This document shows positions 16,317 through 23,737 of a stretch of 64,000 bases of DNA, piece after piece. Position 1 is the stretch's first letter, and each line of letters starts with the position of its first letter. The position numbers were made by a program, and so were the translations under genes. Origin of the DNA: Armatimonadota bacterium (GTDB taxonomy: Bacteria; Armatimonadota; Zipacnadia; JAUWAU01); the NCBI GenBank assembly GCA_030601885.1, contig JAUWAU010000028.1:1-64000 (forward strand), read 5' to 3'. The notes beneath the pieces are model-generated. The model saw nothing but the letters and a program-made list of their open reading frames with translations. It searched no databases and was not told the origin of the DNA.

Positions 16317-16341
16317 GCGGGCGTAGGCACACCCGCTCTAC
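16317..16341 (+). repeat. CTAC-ended palindrome between two lyase genes (REP-like)
   Basis: The stem is GCGGGCGT-aggc-ACACCCGC with one mismatch, followed by TCTAC. It is the same design as the second half of the element at 26909-26935 (arms of GGGCGGGCTT around AGGC, ending CTAC). It occupies most of the short gap between the start of the 1283-residue lyase gene and the stop of the gene upstream. Confidence 0.6.
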
Positions 16342-16359
16342 ACAACGGCACGGGCGGCT

Positions 16360-18189
16360 CTACCGATGCAAGTCCAGCAGCAAGCGTCGTTCGCCCTTCC
16401 GGATGACGAGCTTCCCCGAACCCCACTCCTGCTGAATGAATGGCGTATCGAAGGCCATTCTTGGCATGAGGTCGATGGGCCTGCCATTGACCGTCGGGAG
16501 CGCGCTGCCATCGGCGTTGAGCGACAGCACTGGGCCATCGTCGCCGGCGAAATAGGTGATGCGCCGGCCGTCCGTCGTCGGGGTTATATGGCCGACCTTC
16601 TTGCGGAAATCGGCGAAGGAGCCGTTCTCGGCCTCCGAGCCGCCGTGGAAAACGATCGCCGCGCGCTCGTCGTTGACCCTGATCGTATTCTCATCCACCC
16701 ACTCCCAACCCCCGGACGACACCGTGACCCGCAAGTACGCGTTTCCGTGGCGCACGAATACGGAGCCGCTCTCCTCGATGCGCTCATCGAGACCCGGAGC
16801 GAAGTAGACGTACGGTTCCAGGTTGTACTTGTGGCGACCTGGGTTCTTGCAGAGCATCATGACATTGCGGTGCTGCACGGCGACGAACGCGTCGTAGGTC
16901 TGCGGCTTGTCCTTGCGCGTCGAGCCGCAGTAGGCGAACACGCGCGCGTCCGGATGGCCGCGAAAGATGACCCCCTGCCAGCGATTCTGGGCGCTGATGC
17001 CGGTGTACTCGACCGACGGGTCGATCATGCAGCAACCCAGCACATACTCCGGCGTGTGGTATCCGTAGCGCAGCACCTTGCCCGTAGGCCGGGCGCTGTA
17101 GGTCCCGTCGGGTGTTTCCTCGTCGCCCGGGTCGCCAGGTCGGCGCGATATTGCCTCGTAGGTCCCGCGCCCGAGCCGGTCCAGCCCGATATCGAGCACC
17201 ACGTCCGGCACACGGTACGTGCTGGTGAACGCGAACACGGAGCACGGATTGGTCGCGATGGGCTGAAAGCCGAAGTAGGGGTACTGATAGGCGAACATGC
17301 CATCCTGGGTGCCGCGGCGGGAGTAGTTGCCCTGATACACTCGAGCCTTGCCCCCGCCGCGGATGCCGTCAATCTGATCCTCGGCCCAATCGGCCCACAC
17401 CAAGTCCAGCAGCATCTTGGCCTTCCGGCGCACGCGCTCGTCGGTCGCGAACTGCTCCAGATTGTAGATCCCCGTCAGTGTATACTTCTGATACGTCGGC
17501 GAGGCGATCTCGATGAACAGCCCGTGCCGGGCGCGCTCGTCGAGGTAGCGCTCGAAGTACTTCAGCCACGCCCGGTAGTGCTCCGCGGGCGTTCCCCCGG
17601 CATCGTACGTGAGCCGGGCATACTCCGGCTCGCGGCTCAACACCAGCGCCCCGAATAGGTACGTGGTCTTGTACATTATGTCGTGGTTCTCGCTGCCGAC
17701 CAGCCACCACGTGTCCTTCGGGTCGGCATCCACCAGTTTGCTGTGCGACTTGACGAACTCCCAGGTGTGCCACAGCAGAGCGCGCTCGGCGCTGCGGGTC
17801 AGGCGACCGGGGAGGGGTTGGCCGTGGCTGCCGTAGAGGAGCAGCAGTCGGTGCGCCTGCTGCAGACGCCAGTGGTCCATGGGTTCGTATTTGCGCGACG
17901 TGCCCTCGGCCGTTGGCCCCATGGCTGTGAGCATTCCATTGGCGGCATCGACGCTCTCGTTGAGCCACAGTGCGGCGATGGCATAGACCAGGTCGCCCCA
18001 CTGCGTACCGAGCTTGGGGAAAGGTTTCTGGACGGCGCGCCGGAGAGCGGCAAGGCGCCTGGCCTCGAATTCCTGTCTTGCTTCCGACACGGCGTCAGAC
18101 ACTGCCGGGGGCCCGGTTGCGAGTGCCAGAGCGCCCGCCACGGCGCGGGCGACTAACGCCCCACGCAGTAGAGTGCTTGCGTCGTTCAT
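16360..18189 (-). CDS. Secreted alpha-helical-toroid protein of unrecognised family, probably a glycan lyase or hydrolase
   Basis: The protein is about 609 residues with an N-terminal hydrophobic export signal ('ALVARAVAGALALATGPPAV'). Residues about 40-340 are helical with aromatic/His/Asn clusters of alpha/alpha-toroid enzymes ('WWLVGSENHDIMYKTTYLFG', 'EIASPTYQKYTLTGIYNLEQ', 'FAYQYPYFGFQP'). The last 200 residues are beta-rich ('VFVRHGNAYLRVTVSSGG', 'ITYFAGDDGPVLSLNADG'). That layout, toroid then beta-sheet, is the one used by heparinase-like and chondroitin-AC-like lyases, but I cannot place it in a named family. It lies 72 bp upstream of the PL26-type gene on the same strand, so a shared substrate is likely. 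The start at 18189 ('MNDASTLLRGAL') replaces the track's 18294, which would read through a direct repeat. Confidence 0.7.
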   Translation of the reverse strand: MNDASTLLRGALVARAVAGALALATGPPAVSDAVSEARQEFEARRLAALRRAVQKPFPKLGTQWGDLVYAIAALWLNESVDAANGMLTAMGPTAEGTSRKYEPMDHWRLQQAHRLLLLYGSHGQPLPGRLTRSAERALLWHTWEFVKSHSKLVDADPKDTWWLVGSENHDIMYKTTYLFGALVLSREPEYARLTYDAGGTPAEHYRAWLKYFERYLDERARHGLFIEIASPTYQKYTLTGIYNLEQFATDERVRRKAKMLLDLVWADWAEDQIDGIRGGGKARVYQGNYSRRGTQDGMFAYQYPYFGFQPIATNPCSVFAFTSTYRVPDVVLDIGLDRLGRGTYEAISRRPGDPGDEETPDGTYSARPTGKVLRYGYHTPEYVLGCCMIDPSVEYTGISAQNRWQGVIFRGHPDARVFAYCGSTRKDKPQTYDAFVAVQHRNVMMLCKNPGRHKYNLEPYVYFAPGLDERIEESGSVFVRHGNAYLRVTVSSGGWEWVDENTIRVNDERAAIVFHGGSEAENGSFADFRKKVGHITPTTDGRRITYFAGDDGPVLSLNADGSALPTVNGRPIDLMPRMAFDTPFIQQEWGSGKLVIRKGERRLLLDLHR

Positions 18190-18230
18190 TCTCTGGGCCC
18201 TCTGTGTTCTCTGTCGCCGCCGGGAAGTGC

Positions 18231-18278
18231 CGAGGCAGCTCTTCATGGCCCCTTGGGCCACCCGGAAACGATGAAGAT
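18231..18278 (+). repeat. Direct repeat, copy 1
   Basis: It begins 'CGAGGCAGCTCTTCATGGCC' and ends 'CGGAAACGATGAAGAT'. Copy 2 at 18404-18452 differs by a one-base insertion in the run between GGCC and GGGCCACC. Both contain a small palindrome, GGCCC...GGGCC. Confidence 0.9.
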
Positions 18279-18403
18279 TGCTGTGCTGGCCCATCTGTCA
18301 GGGATCGACAGAGGGACGGCAGCGAGCCACGCTCCGTCGCCATAGCGGCTATGGCGCGTCGGCGACAGGTGCTCGCCTACAGAAAGGCACACGACCGAAT
18401 CTT

Positions 18404-18452
18404 CGAGGCAGCTCTTCATGGCCCTGTTGGGCCACCCGGAAACGATGAAGAT
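18404..18452 (+). repeat. Direct repeat, copy 2
   Basis: Same sequence as 18231-18278 apart from one extra base in the centre. It is preceded by 'GACCGAATCTT', a flank that recurs near 18518. Confidence 0.9.
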
Positions 18453-18476
18453 GGGCCCGGCGGGGAGCTGGGGGCC

Positions 18477-18500
18477 GCCGGAGCAAGCTGCTCCGGCTAC
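18477..18500 (+). repeat. GTAG-type palindrome (REP-like), reverse orientation
   Basis: Perfect 9-bp stem GCCGGAGCA-agc-TGCTCCGGC followed by TAC, so the minus strand carries GTAGCC as the head. It is the same hairpin as the one inside mutS at 8138-8161. Confidence 0.85.
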
Positions 18501-18536
18501 AACGGGTGGGCCGACGGGCCGAATCTTCGAAGCAGC

Positions 18537-18770
18537 CTACGAGGGGTCCTCGCGGCCTTCTTGCGCCTCGCCTCCGGCAAGGGCCTCCTCGATGGTCACG
18601 AGGCGCTCCTCGAGCTTGGCGATGGCCTCGCGGATGGCCTGGAACCCGTTAGCGATGTCCAGAGGGTAAACGCCAGCGGCGGCCATGGAGCCACGCAATC
18701 GGCCGTCAATGTCGGTGTGTTTGATCCATAACGCGTCCGAGATTTCGGTGCGACGGCGCTCTTCAGGCAC
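18537..18770 (-). CDS. Small helical protein of unknown function downstream of thiE
   Basis: The proposed protein is 77 residues. The track ORF extends up to 18890 through thiE, but a GTG at 18770 has a full AGGAGG at 18780-18785, which fixes the start. The product is acidic and helical ('DIANGFQAIREAIAKLEERL', 'VTIEEALAGGE') and could form a coiled coil. No family was recognised. It begins 19 bases after the thiE stop and is probably the last gene of that operon. Confidence 0.6.
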   Translation of the reverse strand: MPEERRRTEISDALWIKHTDIDGRLRGSMAAAGVYPLDIANGFQAIREAIAKLEERLVTIEEALAGGEAQEGREDPS

Positions 18771-18789
18771 TCGCTGTTCCCTCCTACGA

Positions 18790-19497
18790 TTATGAACCTG
18801 GTGATGCGGCTCCGCGGACAGCAGCCACCAGTGCAGCGGCCGCCGCCGCCGGATCGTCGGCCTCGGATATCGCCGTGACAACGGCGGCAAGATGTGCGCC
18901 GCCAGTTATCACTTCGCCGATGTTCTCCCGCGTAATGCCCCCAATGGCGCACACGAGGACCTTGACAGCGCCCTTCACCGGAGCCAAGGCGCCCGGCCCG
19001 ATCGCGTCCTTTTCCGGCTTCGTCGGCGAGGCGAACATCGGCCCGACGGCTACGTAGGTTGCGCCCGCCTGCGCGGCCTTCACTGCAAGCTCCGGCGTTT
19101 GCGTCGTTGCGCCGATGATAGCGGCCGGGCCAAGAATCCTTCTCGCGTGCGCCACCGGCAGATCGTCTTGCCCCACGTGGACCCCATCGGCTCCCACCGC
19201 GAGGCACACGTCCGCGCGGTCGTTGATGATCAGCGGCACGCCGCCACGTCTGCACACTTCCAGAACGCCAGCCGCACGCTCCACCAACTGGCGGGCGCTG
19301 CTGCCCTTCAGGCGAAGCTGCACCATGCCGACGCCGCCCTCGATGGCTCGTGCCACCAGGGACGCGAGATCAATGTCAGGCCGCGACGGCGTGATGAAGT
19401 ACACCGGCGACCTGACGCCGATGGCGGCCAGGTCCTCGGCCTCCGAACGCTCTACTCCGCCGTGACGTTCACTTTGCCCAGCAGAATGTGCGGGCAC
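18790..19497 (-). CDS. thiE: Thiamine-phosphate synthase ThiE
   Basis: ThiE joins HMP-pyrophosphate and THZ-phosphate to make thiamine phosphate in the cytoplasm. This TIM-barrel protein shows the family sequence 'VQLRLKGSSARQLVERAA', the phosphate/pyrimidine site 'LIINDRADVCLAVGADGVHV' with 'GQDDLP', 'IIGATTQTPE', 'YVAVGPMFASPTK' and the C-terminal phosphate loop 'VCAIGGITRENI'. The glutamine-rich substrate strand is normal. The track start is a TTG at 19518; GTG at 19497 sits behind GGGAGG with six bases between and is preferred (about 235 residues), though the first 25 residues are not conserved and the true start may be still later. No TPP riboswitch was recognised upstream. Confidence 0.9.
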   Translation of the reverse strand: MPAHSAGQSERHGGVERSEAEDLAAIGVRSPVYFITPSRPDIDLASLVARAIEGGVGMVQLRLKGSSARQLVERAAGVLEVCRRGGVPLIINDRADVCLAVGADGVHVGQDDLPVAHARRILGPAAIIGATTQTPELAVKAAQAGATYVAVGPMFASPTKPEKDAIGPGALAPVKGAVKVLVCAIGGITRENIGEVITGGAHLAAVVTAISEADDPAAAAAALVAAVRGAASPGS

Positions 19498-19558
19498 TTC
19501 ATGCCTCCCCACACCCAACGGCTGGTGCTCTCGAGCGCATCGGTTGTCCGTGGGAGAG

Positions 19559-19575
19559 GCGACCCGGCGGGTCGC
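19559..19575 (+). repeat. Short perfect palindrome (REP-like)
   Basis: GCGACCC-ggc-GGGTCGC, a 7-bp perfect stem, lies between the Gfo/Idh stop (19600) and the thiE start, in the context 'CCGTGGGAGAG' then the stem. No T-tract follows on either strand, so it does not look like a classical terminator. Confidence 0.5.
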
Positions 19576-19599
19576 ACGGGTCGCTCGACAATCCGGGCG

Positions 19600-20598
19600 T
19601 CACAGCGGCAGCTCCGCCAGCCGCCCCTCTCGCGCGGAGAGTATCGCCGCCTCGGCGATTTCGACGTTCCGCAGTCCTTCGCTGCCCGGAATAGCCGGCT
19701 CCTCATCCCGCACGATCGCCTCGCAGAACTGCCGCAGCTCCTTGCGCACGCCGGGCTCGAACTTCCGCTTCCTGACGTCAATTTCAACCGGCTCCTTGCC
19801 CGCCACCCTGTACGTCACGCGGCGCCGGCCGTTGTCGAAGAATATCGAGCCCTTGTCGCACAACACCTTCCCATCGTACGAGCCGATCTCCGCGGCCTGG
19901 CCGGTCATAAGGCACCCGATGCCGCCGCGCTGGAAGTGGATAAGCACATAGTTGAGGTCGGCGAAGTCTATGTCTTGGCGGACGTATTGCCCCATGGCCG
20001 CAAACACGCTCTTTGCATCGCCGAGCAGGCGGCGCATGTAGTCGATCTCGTGCTGGTTGACCTCGAACAGCACCCCGCCGCACTGCTCCGCCTTGTATCG
20101 CCACGGCGCACGAGCACCCGCAGCGCCCCACGCCCCGCCGATGCGGCAGGTGCTCACCGAGAACGGCCGTCCGAAGTCGCCGCTTTCCACCAGCTCCGTG
20201 ATGGTCTCGAACACCGGAAGGTAGCGGAGAACCTGCCCCACCATGAGCTTCACGCCGCTGCGCTCGCACGCCTCGATCATCGCCCGACAGTCGGCGACAT
20301 TCAGCGCCATGGGCTTCTCACAAAAGACGTGCTTCTTGGCGTCGGCAGCGGCCACCGTCATCTCGCAGTGAGCGAAGTTCGGAGACGCCACGATGACGGC
20401 ATCGATGTCGTCGCAGCCGAGCAGTTCCATGTAATCCGTGAAGCACCGGGCGTCCAGCTCCCCGGCGAGTGCGCAGGCTTTCTCCTCGACGATGTCGCAA
20501 ACGGCGACGACTGCGGCGTCAGGCAGGCCATGTACGCTGCGGGCGAGACTCGCGCCCATGTTGCCACAGCTTATGAGGCCGAGGCGTACGTTCGGCAT
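19600..20598 (-). CDS. Gfo/Idh/MocA family NAD(P)-dependent oxidoreductase
   Basis: The protein is about 332 residues. The N-terminal Rossmann fold has 'LGLISCGNMGASLARSV' (GxxxxG variant) and the 'ASPNFAHCEMTVAAADAKKH' segment. The family's catalytic 'EKP' is in 'VFCEKPMALNVADCRAM'. The C-terminal alpha/beta domain begins near 'LMVGQVLRYLP' and carries the helix with 'NQHEIDYMRRLLG'. Members oxidise or reduce sugars, inositols and their derivatives; the substrate cannot be read from the sequence. An ATG at 20598 with AGGAG eight bases upstream is preferred over the track's TTG at 20604. It precedes thiE on the same strand, but with about 100 bp between them. Confidence 0.93.
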   Translation of the reverse strand: MPNVRLGLISCGNMGASLARSVHGLPDAAVVAVCDIVEEKACALAGELDARCFTDYMELLGCDDIDAVIVASPNFAHCEMTVAAADAKKHVFCEKPMALNVADCRAMIEACERSGVKLMVGQVLRYLPVFETITELVESGDFGRPFSVSTCRIGGAWGAAGARAPWRYKAEQCGGVLFEVNQHEIDYMRRLLGDAKSVFAAMGQYVRQDIDFADLNYVLIHFQRGGIGCLMTGQAAEIGSYDGKVLCDKGSIFFDNGRRRVTYRVAGKEPVEIDVRKRKFEPGVRKELRQFCEAIVRDEEPAIPGSEGLRNVEIAEAAILSAREGRLAELPL

Positions 20599-20742
20599 TG
20601 GCAATTCTCCTGACGTAGTTGCACCCTATTGCGCCTGCGGCGACCGATTCTCCTTCTCCGCCGATAACGCCCCGGTCTGGAGGGGCACTTGCGTCCGCTG
20701 GCGAAAAACAGACGCAGCAGCAGTGGGCAGCGAGGTATCTCC

Positions 20743-21201
20743 ATGGATCACGTGTTCCGAGAATTCGAATGGCGGCGCGACAAGAATCCGGTACTGGAGT
20801 TTCAGAAGGACATGTACGAGCTGAATTTCCCCGGCTTCCGGGTCACGCCCGCCTTCCTCCAGGGCTTCGCACGTGAGCTGCGGGAGGCCGATCGCCGATC
20901 CGACGAGGCCCTTTTCGTGCTGGACAAAGACGGGCAGGTGTGCGGCTTTCTCTGGCTTGCGCTCATCGGGACGATGACCGACCCCTGCGTCGGCTTCATC
21001 AAGAACATCTACGTGGCGCCGCCAGAGCGGGGCCAGGGGCTGGGCCGACTGTTGCTGGAGAAGGCGGATGCGTGGTTCCTCGATCGAGGCGTTCGGAAGG
21101 CGCAGCTCACCGCAAGCACGGTGAATCAGCTTGCCATTGAGCTGTACGAGAAGGTCGGCTACGAGACGATCCGCGTCCGGATGGAGAAGTCGTACTGGTG
21201 A
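20743..21201 (+). CDS. GNAT family N-acetyltransferase
   Basis: This 152-residue protein has a single GNAT domain. The acetyl-CoA pyrophosphate loop is in 'YVAPPERGQGLGRLLLEKAD' (R/Q-x-x-G-x-G/A), preceded by the beta4 strand 'VGFIKNIYV' and followed by 'LTASTVNQLAIELYEKVGY', the usual end of the fold. The acceptor substrate is unknown; a small amine or ribosomal-protein N-terminus are typical for this subgroup. The ATG at 20743 has GAGG about nine bases upstream; the track's upstream start at 20689 adds a basic, non-conserved stretch. It lies divergent from the Gfo/Idh gene, so the gap 20599-20742 should hold promoters for both. Confidence 0.9.
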   Translation: MDHVFREFEWRRDKNPVLEFQKDMYELNFPGFRVTPAFLQGFARELREADRRSDEALFVLDKDGQVCGFLWLALIGTMTDPCVGFIKNIYVAPPERGQGLGRLLLEKADAWFLDRGVRKAQLTASTVNQLAIELYEKVGYETIRVRMEKSYW

Positions 21202-21288
21202 GCGTGCCGTTTGAGCGCGCTGTGCACGGGGTACACCCTCATTGTCGGAAGCTACCCCATCGGTCCGTGTGCACGGAGAGTCCGCCTG

Positions 21289-22416
21289 ATGGCACAGGAC
21301 GCCGGCGGACAGCCGGATGCCGCTCAACTGCTCAGCGAAGCAAACCTGCACCGCCTCCGGGGCGAATGGCCCCAGGCAGAGGCGAAATGCCGCCAGGCCC
21401 TCACCCTCGACCCCACGGATCCCGCGGCGCACGCTCTGCTCGGTGACATCAGCGCCGTCCAGCAGCGCACGGACGAGGCCATCCGGTCATATCGTGCCGC
21501 GCTGGAGCTTTCCGACGACTATGTGGTGCGCCTCAAGCTCGATGGGCTCCTGGAGCGGCGCCGCAAGACGGCAATGCGCCCCGTCTCGCCTGCCCCGCGT
21601 GCGCGTGAACGCCGCGCCGGCCTCTTCGATAGCCCGCGAGCACGCACCACAGCGGCAGCCGTCTTCGTCGGGGTCGCTGTCATCTTCGCCGTCGTCGTCA
21701 TTGCCACCCAGCTCCGCGGCCGGGGACGTGCCGTGCCCGTGACGACTGAGACGAGACGTACGGCAGCAGCAGCGCCGCCTGCCGAGCTGGTCGAGCCGGG
21801 CGGGGCCATCGCTGCGCCAGCGTCGGCCGCCGCGCACGGCGCGGCGGCGTGGGGCCGACCGGCCGCAACTCCGGCGCCCCGGAGCGCCCGCCCCCTCCTG
21901 CAGCCCACGCATTTGCCAAAAGGGGCAGTGAGGCGGGACCGGAACGTCATATCCATCGCCCGCATCACCGCGCCCCTCACCGACCGCGAGAAGCGTCTCG
22001 TGTATGAGCTGAGCCAACTGCGCCTGAGCGATCGCAACCCCATTGGCACGCCCTTTGTCAATGCCACCATCGACCCGGCCAGCGAGCACCTGATGATCAC
22101 CTTCGAAGTGCCGGTTGAAGTGGCGCACCGGCCATCGAAGGACTTCATTCGCATGGAGGCGCAGCGCCTGGTCATCAGAGCCTCGCAGGTGGACGGGCGA
22201 TTTCGCACCGCTTCCGTACGCGTCATCGTCGGGTGGACCGACCCCAGGAGCGGCGCGCGGCACAAGGACGTAGCATTCCGCGCCGACACCACCCGTGAGC
22301 GGATAGAGACGGTCGGTCTGATCCGGTCGGATGAGCGCTCCGGGGGCATATTGAGGAAGATGTGGTGGAACCCCGTCGTCGGCAAGGCGCTGCCGTCGAA
22401 GCCGACCTCGCGTTGA
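21289..22416 (+). CDS. TPR protein with one membrane segment and an extracytoplasmic beta-domain
   Basis: The protein is about 375 residues. The N-terminus has two TPR-like units ('SEANLHRLRGEWPQAEAKCR', 'LGDISAVQQRTDEAIRSYRA'). One membrane helix lies near residue 130-150 ('AAAVFVGVAVIFAVVVIATQ'), then an Ala/Pro-rich linker and a C-terminal globular region ('LVYELSQLRLSDRNPIGTPF', 'VRVIVGWTDPRSG'). The function is unknown. It belongs with the TM/TPR proteins at 5756, 30792 and 31825, although here the TPR part comes first. The ATG at 21289 behind GGAGAG is chosen over the track start at 21211. Confidence 0.75.
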   Translation: MAQDAGGQPDAAQLLSEANLHRLRGEWPQAEAKCRQALTLDPTDPAAHALLGDISAVQQRTDEAIRSYRAALELSDDYVVRLKLDGLLERRRKTAMRPVSPAPRARERRAGLFDSPRARTTAAAVFVGVAVIFAVVVIATQLRGRGRAVPVTTETRRTAAAAPPAELVEPGGAIAAPASAAAHGAAAWGRPAATPAPRSARPLLQPTHLPKGAVRRDRNVISIARITAPLTDREKRLVYELSQLRLSDRNPIGTPFVNATIDPASEHLMITFEVPVEVAHRPSKDFIRMEAQRLVIRASQVDGRFRTASVRVIVGWTDPRSGARHKDVAFRADTTRERIETVGLIRSDERSGGILRKMWWNPVVGKALPSKPTSR

Positions 22417-22557
22417 GTCCCTGAAGCCCCTTCGTGCAGTTCCCGCCGACTCAGTTCCCCGGAATTCTACAGGAGGCGCAACGGTAGGCGCCGAACTATC
22501 ACACCGCCGTCGTCCTGCCGACAGAGGGGATGCGCCCGTGTGAGGTCGGGGAATCCG

Positions 22558-23559
22558 ATGCACAGGAGGATACTGCACTTCGCCGGTGTCGTGCTGGTCG
22601 CGCTCGGCCTGTATTTCGGCCTCCGCTACCGGCAGCACCGCTACATCGCCCATAGGATCGAACTGCTCGCAACTGGCACGCTGAAAGAGCGTCAGGCGGC
22701 TGAGGCGAGCCTCGTCCGCATAGGCCGGGCGGCCGTTCCGCAGCTTGTGGCACAGATGGAGCACGCTGCCAGCCTTCCTGGAGAGCGCATTCGCACCAGA
22801 CGTCCCCGTTCTCCCTACCGGCCCGATATCGAGCCATCTCCGTACAGCTCATACGAGTGGGAACGGGGGACATGCTTCCGCGCGGCTCGGGCCTTAGGCC
22901 GAATCCGCGACCCACGAGCTGTGCAGCCGCTCATCGACTTCCTTCGCAGCGGGCGACTGCAGATACGACGCGTTCTTCGGGTGTGGGTCGAGCCCGAGGG
23001 CGTTTTCCACATCGAGCACGATTCCCCGCGTGGAGCTGCCACCACCGCCCTGGGGTTGCTGTGCGATGGCCGCGCCGTTCCCGTTCTGGCTGAGGCGGCT
23101 AACGACCCGGACTGGCTCCAGCGGGCGCTGGCCGCGCAGGCGCTCGGATGTATCGGGGAGACGAGGGCAGGCGACGTTTTGATCGGGCTGCTCGAAGACG
23201 CCGAAAAGAGGGTGGCGTGGGCCGCTATCGTGGGCCTCGCCGAGATGCGTGAGACGCGTGCGCTGCAGCCGCTGACCAGGGTCTTTGACAGGTGGGACTG
23301 GGAGCTGCACTACTCGGCGACTCGCGCGCTCGTCGAGATCGCGGGCGAGCGAGGGATTGAGATGGCTCTCGAACAGATGCGCATGGCGCCGTCCAACACG
23401 GCATTCACCATTGGCAAGGCTCTGCTTCAGACCGGGGATCCGGGAGCGATCAGAAGTGTAGAGGAGCTGGCGGCGCAACCTATCGCAACGCCCGGCCGCG
23501 AGGGGGCACGGAGTGCGCTACGGCTCCGGGGGCAGCTCGTCGTGATCCGGCTGCGCTAG
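22558..23559 (+). CDS. Membrane-anchored HEAT-repeat protein
   Basis: The protein is about 333 residues. It has an N-terminal membrane anchor ('LHFAGVVLVALGLYFGLRY') followed by HEAT/PBS-lyase-type repeats: 'QAAEASLVRIGRAAVPQLVA', 'ARALGRIRDPRAVQPLIDFL', 'AQALGCIGETRAGDVLIGLL', 'VGLAEMRETRALQPL' and 'ALLQTGDPGAIRSVEELA'. Such repeats act as protein-interaction scaffolds; no enzymatic motif is present. The ATG at 22558 is preferred to the GTG at 22540 because it begins just before the anchor and follows a GGGG stretch. A TGTCATTCTGA-type repeat lies downstream. Confidence 0.85.
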   Translation: MHRRILHFAGVVLVALGLYFGLRYRQHRYIAHRIELLATGTLKERQAAEASLVRIGRAAVPQLVAQMEHAASLPGERIRTRRPRSPYRPDIEPSPYSSYEWERGTCFRAARALGRIRDPRAVQPLIDFLRSGRLQIRRVLRVWVEPEGVFHIEHDSPRGAATTALGLLCDGRAVPVLAEAANDPDWLQRALAAQALGCIGETRAGDVLIGLLEDAEKRVAWAAIVGLAEMRETRALQPLTRVFDRWDWELHYSATRALVEIAGERGIEMALEQMRMAPSNTAFTIGKALLQTGDPGAIRSVEELAAQPIATPGREGARSALRLRGQLVVIRLR

Positions 23560-23615
23560 CTGGCGCGGGCCCATGCCGCCATACACGCCAAGCGGCGTTC
23601 GCTCGCGCCCTTGGC

Positions 23616-23688
23616 TGTCATTCTGAACGTAGTGAAGAATCTCATCGTTGGGCTGTTCGAGATCCTTCGGCTGCGCCTCAGGGTGACA
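23616..23688 (+). repeat. MITE-like imperfect inverted repeat with TGTCATTCTGA ends
   Basis: The left end begins 'TGTCATTCTGAACGTAGTGA' and the right end finishes 'GCCTCAGGGTGACA'. About 28 bases on each side are complementary with several mismatches ('GAAGAATCTC' pairs with 'GAGATCCTTC'). Elements of this design, with TGTCATTCTGAG ends, recur in the genomes of several unrelated phyla. It fills the gap between the HEAT protein gene and the nucleotidyltransferase gene, where it would also give a long RNA hairpin that may end or protect the upstream transcript. Confidence 0.75.
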
Positions 23689-23737
23689 GGCCCGACGGAC
23701 ACGAGCACTCCACGTTCGCGCGAAGGAACGCGATACC

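Larger units (their letters stand above)
18190..18536. other. Repeat-filled intergenic region of 347 bp
   Basis: No gene is supported here. The region holds two copies of a 48-49 bp direct repeat (18231-18278 and 18404-18452) and a perfect GTAG-type hairpin (18477-18500). A third short match to the left flank of the repeat ('GAATCTTCGA') lies near 18520. Small ORFs on both strands run through these repeats and are not convincing. Confidence 0.7.

Noticed and set aside
19452-19787. 111-codon minus-strand ORF ending 'GGMKCPHILLGKVNVTAE'
   Set aside because: Most of it lies out of frame inside the Gfo/Idh gene; the last 20 codons look protein-like but no family or start supports a separate gene.
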